From an uncultured Clostridia bacterium (lineage in GTDB: Bacteria > Bacillota > Clostridia > Christensenellales > UBA1750), in assembly GCA_904393115.1 (NCBI GenBank), contig CAJFMX010000005.1:44234-108233 (forward strand): a stretch of DNA of 64,000 nucleotides. The letters run 5' to 3'. This document shows, one piece after another, positions 1-8,752 of the stretch; the stretch's first letter is position 1; the number at the start of each line of letters is the position of its first letter. The notes under the pieces are model-generated. The model worked only from the letters and a program-made list of their open reading frames with translations, had not been told where the DNA came from and did no database searches. A program made the translations under genes and the position numbers.

Positions 1-1046
1 GCCTGCAGCCGCACGCCGACGTCCTCAAAGCGGCTGCTGCCCTGGCGCAGCGTATAGCGCGCCGCGCGCAGGACCGCCTCGTGGGAAAAGCCCATCTTCA
101 GCCAGGCGGCGTAGACCATCGCCAGGTCCTCCGTGGGGGAGACGCCCTTTACGCCCAGGGCGTCGAGCACCTCGCGCACGGGCCGCATGACGTCCACGCG
201 CGCCTGCTGGGCGCTGGCCATCTCCGCGCTGGTGTTGAGCTGCTTCTTGTGCCGGTTCTCCAGCACCTTGTCCAGGTAGGCGAAGTTCGGCTGGGAGATC
301 TTGGTCGTCTCCCCGCACGAGTAGAGGATCGCCTCCAGGGAAAAGCCCCATTCGCGCGTCCACTTGGTGTAGAGCGCCTCCTCGGCGACCGTCGGGGCGC
401 GGCGCAGGCCGAGCTGGCGCAGCACCTTCTGCGCGCCCTCGTAGGAGGCGGAGAGCGTGCGCAGGTAGTCCTCGGCCGTGCGCAGGGTCGTCGCGCCCTT
501 CTTGGCCCAGCGCGCGGCCTCCTTCTCGATGGAGGCGAAGGTCACCGCCGTGCCCTTGCCGCTGCGCTCGATGCAGTGCTTGACCAGCATCAGCACGACC
601 TCCGGCGCAAACCCCATCTCCTCCATGATCTTGTAGACGCGCTCATAGTCCTGCGCCTGCAGCAGCCGCGTGCCGAACAGGTCCTGCAGCGCGATGTTGA
701 AGTCGCGGTCCGCCTTGGGGATGTCGCCCTCGGCCTTGCCGGTGAGCATGGCCTCCTTGAGGTTGAAGAAGCTGTAGGCCGGCGGGTTGTCCGCGATGCG
801 GCGCAGCACGCCCACGCGCTCCCAATAGGCAAAGGCGTCCAGCACGGTCTTCTCCTCCAGGCCCAGCGCGCGGGAGATGGCCGGCACCGTCGCGTCCTCG
901 ACCGGGTGGTAGCACAGGCGCAGGCCATAGATGTAGACCTTGACAAAGTCCCCCGGCGCGCGCAGCATATACTCCTCGATGAACAGGTTCTCCAGGGGCG
1001 TTACGTCGAACATGGAAAATCCCTCGGCAAACGAACACATGGCCAT
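1..1046 (-). CDS. DnaD-domain replication protein (3' end outside window)
   Basis: 348 codons are visible and the frame is open to the window edge. The N-terminal part (MFDVTPLENLFIEEY, then a winged-helix-like stretch with ISRALGLEEKTVLDAF) and the helical C-terminal part with the tail YTLRQGSSRFEDVGV match the DnaD/DnaB_2 proteins of Clostridia, which act in helicase loading at replication restart and initiation. The start is the ATG at 1046, 11 nt after GAGGAG; an internal ATG at 1013 is also possible. It is divergent from the peptidase gene. The C-terminus and the usual downstream helicase-loader gene lie outside, so length cannot be judged. Confidence 0.8.
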   Translation of the reverse strand, partial: MAMCSFAEGFSMFDVTPLENLFIEEYMLRAPGDFVKVYIYGLRLCYHPVEDATVPAISRALGLEEKTVLDAFAYWERVGVLRRIADNPPAYSFFNLKEAMLTGKAEGDIPKADRDFNIALQDLFGTRLLQAQDYERVYKIMEEMGFAPEVVLMLVKHCIERSGKGTAVTFASIEKEAARWAKKGATTLRTAEDYLRTLSASYEGAQKVLRQLGLRRAPTVAEEALYTKWTREWGFSLEAILYSCGETTKISQPNFAYLDKVLENRHKKQLNTSAEMASAQQARVDVMRPVREVLDALGVKGVSPTEDLAMVYAAWLKMGFSHEAVLRAARYTLRQGSSRFEDVGVRLQ

Positions 1047-1151
1047 GCGTTACTTCTCTCCTCGTGCGTCCTGAATGGCGTCCCCCTCCGCGGCATACCC
1101 ATGAACCAGGGGCGGCAAGCGCCCGGATTCCATGGGGGGAGGGGATGGCGA

Positions 1152-2585
1152 ATGCCCGCCAAAATTCGATCCTTCTGCAAAAGGCACAAGGCCTTTCTTC
1201 TGAGCTGCGCGCTGTTTGCGCTGCTGTGCGTCCTGCTCGCGCGCGCCGGCCAGCGCCCGGACCGCTACGCCGTGCAGGCGGAATGGGACGCGCAGGCGCG
1301 CACGCTGCGCGTTGAACAGACGGTGCTGCTCACCAACCGCACCGGCGCCGCCCTGTCCGTCCTCGACTTCCACCTCTACGCCAACGCCTTTTCGCAGGAG
1401 GAGAGCGCGCCGGTGCTCCCGCAGGAGCGCAAATACGCCTATCCGGAGGGCTTCTCCCCCGGTGGCGCGGAGGTTGCGGCCGTGCAGGTCAACGGCCGGG
1501 ACGCGCCCTGGGAGCTCTCCGGGGAGGGGGACACGGTCCTGCGCGTGTTCCTGCCCTTCCGCCTGCGGCCGCAGGGCGGGGTGGAGGTCCGGCTCTCCTA
1601 TTCGGTCGCGCTGTCGGACAACCGCCTGCGCACGGGCGTCTCCGCGCGGGACGTGCGGCTGTGCAACGCGTTTGCCACGCTCTGCGCGCACGACGGCGAG
1701 TCGTTCCGCCACGACGCCTACGGCGCCATCGGCGACCCGTTCGTCTCGGCGTGCGCGAGCTGGGAGGTCCATCTGCGCGCGCCAACCTCCCTCGTCGCGG
1801 CGGGGCCGGGCCTCGTCTCCGCGTCCGAGGGCAGCTGGACCTTCTCCGGCGAGAACCTGCGGGACTTTGCCCTGGTGCTGAGCCCGGACTTCTGCGTGGC
1901 GCAGGGCGAAGTGGACGGCGTCACGGTCCGCTCCTTCGCCTTTGACCAGGAAGGGGCGCAGCAGGCGCTCGACTGCGCGATGCGCGCGCTCTCCGTCTTC
2001 GGCGATCTCTTTGGCGGCTATCCCTTCCCGGACTTCACGGTCTGCGCCGCGGAGTTCTTTCCCGGCGGCATGGAGTACCCCGCCCTCGCCCTGGTGAACG
2101 CCGGGCTATATGAGACGGAGAACGGCATGCTGGAGTTCGCCATCGCCCACGAGGCCGCGCACCAGTGGTGGTACGCGGGCGTGGGCAGCGACCAGGTCCT
2201 CTATCCCTGGCAGGACGAGGCCCTGGCCGAATACTCCACGCTGCTGTACTACGAATCCCTCTACGGCGCGCAGTCCTTTGACTCCCTGTACGCGGCGCGC
2301 ATCCGCCCGGCGACCGAGAGCCTGGCCCTGCAGGGCGTGGGCGTGTCCCAGTCCCTGGACCGGTTCGAGAGCGGCGCGGTCTACGACGCGCTCGTCTACC
2401 GCAAGGGCGCGGCCATGCTGCACGACCTGCGCGCGCGCCTGGGCAACGAGGCCTTTGTCGGCGCGCTGCGGAAATACTATGCGGAAAACCTCTTCACCGT
2501 GGCCGCGCCCGGGGATCTGCTGGCGGCCTTTGGCCCGGAGGGCGCGGACCGCGCGCTGCGCTGGCTGCGCGGGGACCTGCCCTAG
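1152..2585 (+). CDS. M1-family zinc metallopeptidase, membrane-anchored
   Basis: 477 aa. A basic N-terminus followed by a hydrophobic segment (about residues 13-29) looks like a signal anchor, so the catalytic part should be outside the membrane. A beta-rich N-terminal domain precedes the gluzincin domain: GGMEY (the GAMEN-like substrate loop), HEAAH at 333-337 and the third zinc ligand E356, giving HExxH-x18-E. The family are aminopeptidases. At 477 aa it lacks the long C-terminal helical domain of classical M1 enzymes. The start is an ATG 7-8 nt after GGGGAGGGG. It converges on radC with a 4-bp overlap of the 3' ends. Confidence 0.85.
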   Translation: MPAKIRSFCKRHKAFLLSCALFALLCVLLARAGQRPDRYAVQAEWDAQARTLRVEQTVLLTNRTGAALSVLDFHLYANAFSQEESAPVLPQERKYAYPEGFSPGGAEVAAVQVNGRDAPWELSGEGDTVLRVFLPFRLRPQGGVEVRLSYSVALSDNRLRTGVSARDVRLCNAFATLCAHDGESFRHDAYGAIGDPFVSACASWEVHLRAPTSLVAAGPGLVSASEGSWTFSGENLRDFALVLSPDFCVAQGEVDGVTVRSFAFDQEGAQQALDCAMRALSVFGDLFGGYPFPDFTVCAAEFFPGGMEYPALALVNAGLYETENGMLEFAIAHEAAHQWWYAGVGSDQVLYPWQDEALAEYSTLLYYESLYGAQSFDSLYAARIRPATESLALQGVGVSQSLDRFESGAVYDALVYRKGAAMLHDLRARLGNEAFVGALRKYYAENLFTVAAPGDLLAAFGPEGADRALRWLRGDLP

Positions 2586-3349
2586 GCGCGCGGCTCCTCC
2601 TGCGCATCGGGCGCGTCGTCGTCCGCGGCGGCGCGCCCCTGCTTTTCCTGCGCCAAGAGCGGCACGGCCGCGGGCTCGGACAGCGCGCCGGTCTGCCAAA
2701 GGCTGGTGAACCGGCTTCCCGCGATGATGAAATGATCCTCCAGGGTGATGTCCATCGTGCGCAGCGCGTCCCGAATCTCCAGCGTGATCCGGAGGTCATC
2801 CATGGAGGGGCGGGTATCCCCGCTGGGGTGGTTGTGCGCCAGGATCACCGAGTGCGCCTGATGCCGCAGCGCATAGGCGACCACCTCGCGCGGATACAGC
2901 GGCGTCTCGCTGACGGTGCCCTGGGTCAGCATCTCGCTGGCGAGCACCGCCTTGTGCACGTCCAGGCAGACGATCACGATGGACTCCACCTTCTGCCGCG
3001 AAAAGAGCGCCGTGCAGAACTCCCCCGCCTCCTTCCGGCTGAAGAGGCAGGGCCTTTTCCGCCAGCGGTCGCGCTGATAGACCGAAAAGACGCTGACCAG
3101 CGAGGAGAGCAGCGTCGCCGCGTTTTCGCCGACGCCGGGCACCTGCATCAGCTCCTCCGGCCGCGCGTCCAGCACGCCGGACAGGGAGCCGAAATGCTTG
3201 ATCAGCTTGTGGGCCAGGGGATTGACGTCCCGCCGCGGGATGGCGTACATCAGGAGGAACTCCAGCACCTCGTGCGGCTGGAAGCCGCGCATATCGGTTT
3301 CCCGCACCCGCTGGCGCATCCGTTCCCTGTGGCCGTCGTGCTCTGCCAT
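2582..3349 (-). CDS. radC: RadC/MPN-domain DNA repair-like protein
   Basis: 255 aa. The N-terminal helix-hairpin-helix region (VPGVGENAATLL) is followed by a JAMM/MPN fold with HNHPSGDTRPSMDD, the RadC metal-binding signature. RadC is widespread, but its repair role has been questioned and its biochemical activity is unclear. The C-terminal tail after ALSEPAAVP is acidic and probably disordered. ATG start with AAGGAGG 8 nt upstream. It is the only gene in its transcript here, and its 3' end overlaps the convergent M1 peptidase gene. Confidence 0.88.
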   Translation of the reverse strand: MAEHDGHRERMRQRVRETDMRGFQPHEVLEFLLMYAIPRRDVNPLAHKLIKHFGSLSGVLDARPEELMQVPGVGENAATLLSSLVSVFSVYQRDRWRKRPCLFSRKEAGEFCTALFSRQKVESIVIVCLDVHKAVLASEMLTQGTVSETPLYPREVVAYALRHQAHSVILAHNHPSGDTRPSMDDLRITLEIRDALRTMDITLEDHFIIAGSRFTSLWQTGALSEPAAVPLLAQEKQGRAAADDDAPDAQEEPRA

Positions 3350-3480
3350 GTGCTTCGCCTCCTTGTGGGGGGACGTTCTCTCTCCCCCGGTGGTGCGGAA
3401 CGCGTCCGCCCCGCGGCCGATGGACGAACACGCAGTTCCATATTGTTTTCTCTATTTTCCGCGAAAAAACGCGGCGCGGC

Positions 3481-4296
3481 CTAGCGCTTCCGCTCCAGCA
3501 GGGCCAGCGCGTTCTTCCAGGTGATCCTCTCGCGCTCCTCGGGGGTAAAGCCCGCGCGCTCCAGCAGGGGGAGCTCGCGCAGGGGCGTGGACCAAGGGCA
3601 GTCCGTGGCAAAGAGCACGCGGTCCAGGCCGTGGCCGCGCAGGATGCGGCCGTACTGCGCCTCGTCCTCGAGGTAGGGCGCGGTCATGGCGGTATCCAGG
3701 TAGAGGTTCCTGCGGCCGAGCAGGAACTTTTCCACCTGGTCATAGCGGCAGAGGCCGCCCAGGTGCGCGCCGATGACCGTCATGCGGGGAAAGGCGTCCA
3801 GCACGCGGGCCAGGCGCTCCGGCTCGGCGTGCACGACCTCGGGCGAAAGGGGGTCCCACCCCGCGTGGAAGGTCACCGGCAGGCCGAGCGACTGAATCTT
3901 CTCATAGATGGGGCCCATCTTGTCGTCGTCCACAAAGAAGTCCTGGTAGTCGGGGTGGAACTTGATGCCGTCCAGGCCCAGGGCCTGGATGCGGTCCAGC
4001 TCCTCGAGCGCGTCGGGCGCGTCGGGGTGCACGGAGCCAAAGCTGTAGAGCCGCTCGCTCTTTACGGCGGCGGCGAAGTCGTTGACCTTGTGCATGGCGT
4101 GCACGGAGGTGGCGATGTGCAGCGTCACGGCGCGGTCCACGCCCCACTCGTCCAGCCTGCGCAGCGTGCCCGGGAGCGTGCCGTCGGTGAAGTAGGGCGC
4201 GTCCTGCCCGTCGCGCCCGGAGATATGGGCCAGCTTGGGCAGGGTCTTTTTTGCCAGCGCCTCCGGAAACATGTGCACATGAAAGTCAATCAGCAT
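3481..4296 (-). CDS. Amidohydrolase-2 family metal-dependent hydrolase
   Basis: 271 aa TIM-barrel protein of the Amidohydrolase_2 (PF04909) type. It starts with the metal-binding HxH (MLIDFHVHMF, H6 and H8). Later come GIKFHPDYQD, TFHAGWD, GAHLGG and the terminal ATDCPWSTP carrying the catalytic Asp. Relatives include decarboxylases (ACMSD-like) and hydrolases; the substrate cannot be told from sequence. It has its own promoter upstream. The 131 bases between its start and the preceding gene hold that promoter and the terminator of the upstream flavoprotein operon. Confidence 0.8.
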   Translation of the reverse strand: MLIDFHVHMFPEALAKKTLPKLAHISGRDGQDAPYFTDGTLPGTLRRLDEWGVDRAVTLHIATSVHAMHKVNDFAAAVKSERLYSFGSVHPDAPDALEELDRIQALGLDGIKFHPDYQDFFVDDDKMGPIYEKIQSLGLPVTFHAGWDPLSPEVVHAEPERLARVLDAFPRMTVIGAHLGGLCRYDQVEKFLLGRRNLYLDTAMTAPYLEDEAQYGRILRGHGLDRVLFATDCPWSTPLRELPLLERAGFTPEERERITWKNALALLERKR

Positions 4297-4337
4297 CTTC
4301 TCACAGCCTTTCTCCCATCCTCGATCCTCTTGGGGAA

Positions 4338-4367
4338 ATTATACCCCTTTTTCGCCGCATTGCGCAA
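4338..4367 (-). promoter_or_regulatory. Sigma-A-type promoter of the amidohydrolase gene
   Basis: On the minus strand TTGCGC, an 18-nt spacer and a perfect TATAAT lie about 40 nt before the amidohydrolase start. Confidence 0.6.
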
Positions 4368-4377
4368 GGCCCGCCTA

Positions 4378-4416
4378 CAAAGAAGCGCGAAGCGGCGCAC
4401 GAGCCGCTTCGCGCTT
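4378..4416 (-). terminator. Terminator after the flavoprotein operon
   Basis: A perfect 14-bp stem (AAGCGCGAAGCGGC and its complement, 6-nt loop) is followed on the minus strand by CTTTG. It lies just after the stop codon at 4430. The U-tract is short. Confidence 0.6.
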
Positions 4417-4429
4417 TCCCCCTTTAGCG

Positions 4430-6022
4430 CTATCCGCCGTAGCGCGCGGCCAGGGCGATGGCGCAGCGCAGGCCGTCCACCGCGGCGGACATGATGCCCC
4501 CGGCATAGCCCGCGCCCTCGCCGCAGGGATAGAGGCCGCGCAGGTTGGACTGCAGGTCCTCCCCGCGCTTGACGCGCACCGGGGAGGAGGAGCGCGTCTC
4601 CACGCCCGTGAGCACGGCGTCCTCGTCCGCGTAGCCGCGCAGCCTGCGGTCGAAGAGGCGCAGGGCCTCCCGCATGGCCTCCACGGCAAAGCCCGGCAGG
4701 CACCCCGCCAGGTCCGCGAGCTCGACCCCCGGCCGGTAGGAGGGCGCGACGCGCCCCAGGGAGGTCGACGCGCGCCCGTCGAGGAAGTCGCCCACCGTCT
4801 GCGCCGGGGCGCGGTAGCGCCCGCCGCCCAGCGCAAAGGCCAGGCGCTCGTACCTGCGCTGGAACTCCACGCCGGCCAGCACGTCCCCCGCCCCAAAGTC
4901 CTCGGGGGTCACGCTGCACAGCAGCGCGGCGTTGGCGTTCTCCCCGTCGCGGGCAAAGGCGCTCATGCCGTTTGTGACCACGCCGCCCGCCTCCGAGGCC
5001 GCGGCGACCACCTGCCCGCCCGGGCACATGCAGAAGGTGTAGACCGAGCGCCCGCCCGGCAGGTGGCAGGAGAGCTTGTAGTCCGCCGCGCCGAGCTTCT
5101 TCCAGGCCGGGCCGTACTGCGCGCGGGAGATGCGCTCCTGCTGGTGCTCGATGCGCGCGCCGATGGAGAAGGGCTTGCGCTCCATGTCCGCGCCGCGGTC
5201 CCGCAGCATGGCGAAGGTGTCCCGCGCGCTGTGCCCGCAGGCCAGCAGCAATGCCTCGCAGGGCAGGACGCTCCGCTCCCCGCCCTGGTCGATCTCGACC
5301 GCCGCGATGCGGTCCCCCTCCAGGCGCAGGTCCGCCAGCCGCGCGCCGAAGCGCACCTCCGCGCCCAGGGCCACGATCTCCTCCCGCAGGGACTTGACCA
5401 TGCCCGTCAGCCGGTCCGTGCCGATGTGGGGCTTGGCCTCCCAGAGGATCTCCTCCGGCGCGCCGTGGGCGGCCATGATCTCCAGGACCTGGCCGCAAAG
5501 CGGGCTGGAGATGCCGGTGGTGAGCTTGCCGTCCGAGAACGTGCCCGCCCCGCCCTCGCCGAACTGCACGTTGCTCTCCGGGGCGAGCGCGCCGCCGGTC
5601 CAGAAGCGGTCCACGTCCTGCCGCCGGCGCTCGACGTCCTGCCCGCGCTCCAGCACGATGGGCCGCAGCCCGGCCCGCGCCAGGTACAGCGCCGCAAACA
5701 GCCCCGCCGGCCCCAGGCCCACGACGACCGGCCGCCGCGCGGGCGGGGCCAGGCGCGGCACGGCCAGGGGCGCCTGGGCCTCGGCGCGGGCGGCGTTGCG
5801 GTTCTTTGCGCGGCGGAGGATCTCGTCCTCGTTCCCCTCCACGGCGACCTGCACGGCGCAGACGTAGTGCAGGTTCTGCTTTTCGCGCGCGTCCACGGAT
5901 TTCTTGACGAGCTTCAGCTCCCGGATGCGGCCGGGCTCCACGCGCAGCGCGCGCGCCGCCTGCGCGCGCAGGGCCTCCATTCCCTCGTCCAGGCCGAGTT
6001 TCAGGTTGTGGATTCGGATCAA
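4430..6022 (-). CDS. FAD-dependent oxidoreductase, COG2509 type
   Basis: 530 aa. Residues about 1-85 form the small N-terminal domain typical of this family (IRIHNLKLGLDEG). The FAD Rossmann motif VVGLGPAGLFAALYLARAG follows, then FGEGGAGTFSDGKL and the C-terminal YPCGEGAGYAGGIMSAAVDG flavin-binding segment. These proteins are conserved in Firmicutes and have no firmly assigned reaction. The start is TTG at 6022, with an AAAGGGGG ribosome site 7 nt upstream and a TTGA overlap with the stop of the upstream flavoprotein, so the two are probably translationally coupled. Longer upstream starts would run into the neighbouring gene. Confidence 0.83.
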   Translation of the reverse strand: MIRIHNLKLGLDEGMEALRAQAARALRVEPGRIRELKLVKKSVDAREKQNLHYVCAVQVAVEGNEDEILRRAKNRNAARAEAQAPLAVPRLAPPARRPVVVGLGPAGLFAALYLARAGLRPIVLERGQDVERRRQDVDRFWTGGALAPESNVQFGEGGAGTFSDGKLTTGISSPLCGQVLEIMAAHGAPEEILWEAKPHIGTDRLTGMVKSLREEIVALGAEVRFGARLADLRLEGDRIAAVEIDQGGERSVLPCEALLLACGHSARDTFAMLRDRGADMERKPFSIGARIEHQQERISRAQYGPAWKKLGAADYKLSCHLPGGRSVYTFCMCPGGQVVAAASEAGGVVTNGMSAFARDGENANAALLCSVTPEDFGAGDVLAGVEFQRRYERLAFALGGGRYRAPAQTVGDFLDGRASTSLGRVAPSYRPGVELADLAGCLPGFAVEAMREALRLFDRRLRGYADEDAVLTGVETRSSSPVRVKRGEDLQSNLRGLYPCGEGAGYAGGIMSAAVDGLRCAIALAARYGG

Positions 6023-7239
6023 GCGCCCGCCCCCTTTCCGGCCAGGGACCGCGCCGCCGCCGCGCCCGCGCATGCGCCGGAGGCCCAGGCCCATTGCAGA
6101 TTGTAGCCGCCGCAGGGACCGTCCACGTCCAGCACCTCGCCGGCGAGGTACAGGCCCGGGCAGCGCTTGGAGGCGAGGGCCTCCGTCTCCGCAAGCGGCA
6201 CGCCGCCCACCGTGACCTGCGCATTTGGGAAGCCCTGCGTGCCGGTCACGCGGTGGCGCCAGTCCTTCATCCGCTGCGCCAGGCGGTCCAGCGCGTCCTG
6301 CGGGATGGCCTCCACGCGCACCGCGCCGATGCCGCAGGCGCGCAGGAGGTTGGCGGCCAGGTTCTTGTGCATCATGCCGAGCAGGAAGGCGTCCGTCTCC
6401 CGCCAGGCGAGGAGCTTGGCCCGGGCGCGGAGCCATTCCCCGGCCTGGGCGGGCGTCTTGTCCGGCAGCAGGTCGAGCGACACCTCGCAGGGGCCCGCGG
6501 CCCGCGCGAGCGCGCGGGAGAGCTGAAAGACCGCGATGCCCGAGAGCCCGTAGTCCTTAAAGAGCACCTCGCCCTCCTCGCGCAGGAGCGTGCGCCCGCC
6601 CTGCACCAGGGACGCGGCGCAGCGGCAGCGCACGCCGTTGAGCCCCTTGAGCCCCGCGCCGTCCGTCTTGAGCGGCGCAAGGCCCGGCAAAAGGCGCGTG
6701 ACGCTGTGGCCGAGCTGCCCGGCGACGTCGTATCCCGAGACGCGGCTGCCGGCCTTGCCGCCCGTGGCGAGCAGCAGGCGCGCGCCCTGCGCGCGCGCCC
6801 CGCCCTCCGCCTCCAGGGTGAAGCCCTCCCGGCCGCGGCGCGCGCGCACGGCCAAAAAGCCCGTGCGCTCCCGCACGCCCAGGTGCGCGCAGGTGAGCCG
6901 CAGGGCGTCGAGCACGGAGGAGGCCGCGTCGGAGGCGGGGTAGACGCGCCCGTCCTCCTCCTCGCGGAAGCACAGGCCCATCTGCGAAAACGCCGCGAGC
7001 ACGCGCGCGGGCGGAAACTGCCCGAGCACCGCCCCCACCGGCGCGGGCGCGTAGTCCCCGGCGCGGGCGCGCAGGTTCGTCAGGTTGCAGCGGCCGTTGC
7101 CCGTGCTCAGGATCTTCTTGCCCACGCGGTCCCCCGCCTCCAGGATGGTCACGCGCGCCCCGGGCGCGGCGCGCTTTGCGGTGATGGCGGCCATGAGGCC
7201 CGCCGCGCCGCCGCCGAGGATCAAAATGTCGTCTTCCAC
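6019..7239 (-). CDS. HI0933-family flavoprotein (aminoacetone oxidase-like)
   Basis: 406 aa. It has an N-terminal FAD-binding motif (ILILGGGAAGLMAA), GKKILSTGNGRCNLTN and the C-terminal LYLAGEVLDVDGPCGGYNLQWAWASG, all diagnostic of the HI0933/YhiN flavoprotein family. The physiological substrate is unknown. Start is GTG at 7239, 6 nt after GGGAGGG; the preceding kinase-like gene overlaps it by 19 bp. With the COG2509 protein downstream it forms a chain of three overlapping genes. Confidence 0.85.
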   Translation of the reverse strand: MEDDILILGGGAAGLMAAITAKRAAPGARVTILEAGDRVGKKILSTGNGRCNLTNLRARAGDYAPAPVGAVLGQFPPARVLAAFSQMGLCFREEEDGRVYPASDAASSVLDALRLTCAHLGVRERTGFLAVRARRGREGFTLEAEGGARAQGARLLLATGGKAGSRVSGYDVAGQLGHSVTRLLPGLAPLKTDGAGLKGLNGVRCRCAASLVQGGRTLLREEGEVLFKDYGLSGIAVFQLSRALARAAGPCEVSLDLLPDKTPAQAGEWLRARAKLLAWRETDAFLLGMMHKNLAANLLRACGIGAVRVEAIPQDALDRLAQRMKDWRHRVTGTQGFPNAQVTVGGVPLAETEALASKRCPGLYLAGEVLDVDGPCGGYNLQWAWASGACAGAAAARSLAGKGAGA

Positions 7240-7766
7240 TCGCTTCCCTCCCAAAAAGCCTGCATTTCCCGCTCGTAGTCCGCTTCGATGCAAAGGCGCG
7301 TCCAGCCGTGCGCCGCATCGTAGGGCGCAAAGGCGGCGTTCTGCGCAAGGAGCCAGTCCAGCGTCAGGGTTTCGCCCTCCCGGCGCTCGATGTCGCTGGC
7401 GTGGGCGCAGACCTGCGCAAACTGCGCGCGGAGGAATCCCTCCGAAAGCGCGAGGCACACGGCGCGCACCTGCGCGCAGGTCGCCGCGTCGAGCCCCGCC
7501 CGCCAGTCCGCCGGGATGTAGCACCCCTCCAGGACGAGGTTCTGCCCGTTCTCCGCGCAGGTGCGCGCGATCTCCCGCGCGATGGGCCACAGGAGCGCCG
7601 TGAGGGCCGCGTCCCCGCTCAGGGGCGTCAGCGGCGTCTGCCCGCTGCGGATCAGGCCCATCTTCAGGTGGTCCAGGCTGAGATAGGGCCAGCCCCTGCG
7701 CTCGAGCAGGCGCTGGGCGAGCTTGGTCTTTCCGGTGTGCGACGCGCCGGTCAGGAGCACGATCAT
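7221..7766 (-). CDS. P-loop kinase-like ATPase
   Basis: 181 aa with Walker A GASHTGKT at residues 7-14 and a following SLDHLKMGLIRSG, as in small AAA_33/zeta-toxin-like nucleoside or small-molecule kinases. The middle (NLVLEGCYIPADW) has the Walker B-like beta strand. The substrate is not predictable. ATG at 7766 with GGGGAGGAGGAGG 6-7 nt upstream. It is first in a three-gene overlapping operon with two flavoproteins, which suggests co-expression but not a defined pathway. Confidence 0.7.
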   Translation of the reverse strand: MIVLLTGASHTGKTKLAQRLLERRGWPYLSLDHLKMGLIRSGQTPLTPLSGDAALTALLWPIAREIARTCAENGQNLVLEGCYIPADWRAGLDAATCAQVRAVCLALSEGFLRAQFAQVCAHASDIERREGETLTLDWLLAQNAAFAPYDAAHGWTRLCIEADYEREMQAFWEGSEWKTTF

Positions 7767-7843
7767 GCGCGCCTCCTCCTCCCCGCGGTTTTTGTCTGGA
7801 AAGTTGTATTCTCCCTTTTGCGCGCATTTTCCTGCCCCTGCGC

Positions 7844-7888
7844 AAAAACGGCGCCGGGCGGCCGGGGGAAATCGGCCGTCCGGCGCCG
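7844..7888 (-). terminator. Strong terminator after the anti-sigma gene
   Basis: A 16-bp GC stem with one mismatch (CGGCGCCGG...CCGGCGCCG) and an 8-nt loop is followed by TTTTTGCG on the minus strand, 18 nt after the stop of the RsiV-like gene. Confidence 0.85.
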
Positions 7889-7905
7889 CGGGGCTTTGCC
7901 CGGCG

Positions 7906-8739
7906 TCAGCCGTTTTGCAGGGCCTCCACCATGGAGGCGGGAATGGAGAACTCCGGCATCCCCATGGAGCCGGACGCAATGGCGCACTCGTCAAAGACCA
8001 GAACCAGCGCGCCGTCCGCCCCCCAGTAGAAGTTCTGGTTCGCGTCGATCGCGTCAAACGCCTCGGGGAAGAAGTCCTCGCCCGCCTCCGCGCGCGCCGT
8101 CATCTGGCTGCGCACCTCGTCCGAGAGGGCGGCCACGTAGTCCGCGCCCTCCGGGAACAGGTCGGAGAGCTGCACGCGCGCGCCGCTCCGCTTGTCGATG
8201 TGGTAGAAGCGGGAGATTTCCTCGCTGCTGCCCGCGGCAAGCGTCGCGTCCACGCGCAGGGTGAACCAATCCTGCGCATCCGTGACCACCGCGTACCGCA
8301 CGTCCAGGGCGCGGACGCCGCCCGCCTCGCAGCCCGTCTCGAACGCCGCAAGGAGCGCGTCCACGTAGGCGCTGACCTCCTCGTTGATCGCCTCGCCCGC
8401 TTCCCCGGCGCCCTGCAGCTCCGGGATCTGCACGTGCAGGCTGCGCGTTTCGTCCTCCTGGTCGTAATTGCGCAGGGTGATGACCCGGACGATTGCGCCC
8501 AGGACCGGCACGTCCTCCATGGCGTAGGCCACGGTCGGCGAGACGTTGGGCAGCACGAGGAAGACCGCCAGCGCCGCGGCCGCGGCAAGGGCCGCCGCCC
8601 GGAAGCGGGGCCTGCGCCGGCGCTCTCCCCCTTCGGGCAGGTTCGCCAGCGTGGCCCGCAGCCGCTGGGCATAGCCTTTGGGCAAGGGAAACGGCTCGCT
8701 GCGCGCCCGCTCCCTGAGTTCCTGATCCCATTGATCCAT
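7906..8739 (-). CDS. RsiV-like anti-sigma factor (DUF3298 type)
   Basis: 277 aa. A charged cytoplasmic N-terminus (about 1-46, the presumed sigma-binding part) is followed by one membrane span (about 47-70, Ala/Leu rich). The extracytoplasmic domain has the layout of the RsiV/DUF3298 family: RSLHVQIPEL, INEEVSAYVDAL, FYHIDKRSGARVQLSDLFPEGADYVAALSDEV. In Bacillus, RsiV holds sigma V and senses lysozyme. Here the gene lies 13 bp after an ECF sigma gene, so it is very likely that factor's cognate anti-sigma. Ligand sensing is inferred only. Confidence 0.75.
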   Translation of the reverse strand: MDQWDQELRERARSEPFPLPKGYAQRLRATLANLPEGGERRRRPRFRAAALAAAAALAVFLVLPNVSPTVAYAMEDVPVLGAIVRVITLRNYDQEDETRSLHVQIPELQGAGEAGEAINEEVSAYVDALLAAFETGCEAGGVRALDVRYAVVTDAQDWFTLRVDATLAAGSSEEISRFYHIDKRSGARVQLSDLFPEGADYVAALSDEVRSQMTARAEAGEDFFPEAFDAIDANQNFYWGADGALVLVFDECAIASGSMGMPEFSIPASMVEALQNG

Positions 8740-8752
8740 CTTCTACTCCTCC

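Noticed and set aside
81..1151. Plus-strand frame leading into the M1 peptidase gene
   Set aside because: The first ~357 codons are antisense to the DnaD-like gene and lack any domain. The true start is the ATG at 1152 with a good ribosome site and a membrane anchor right after it.
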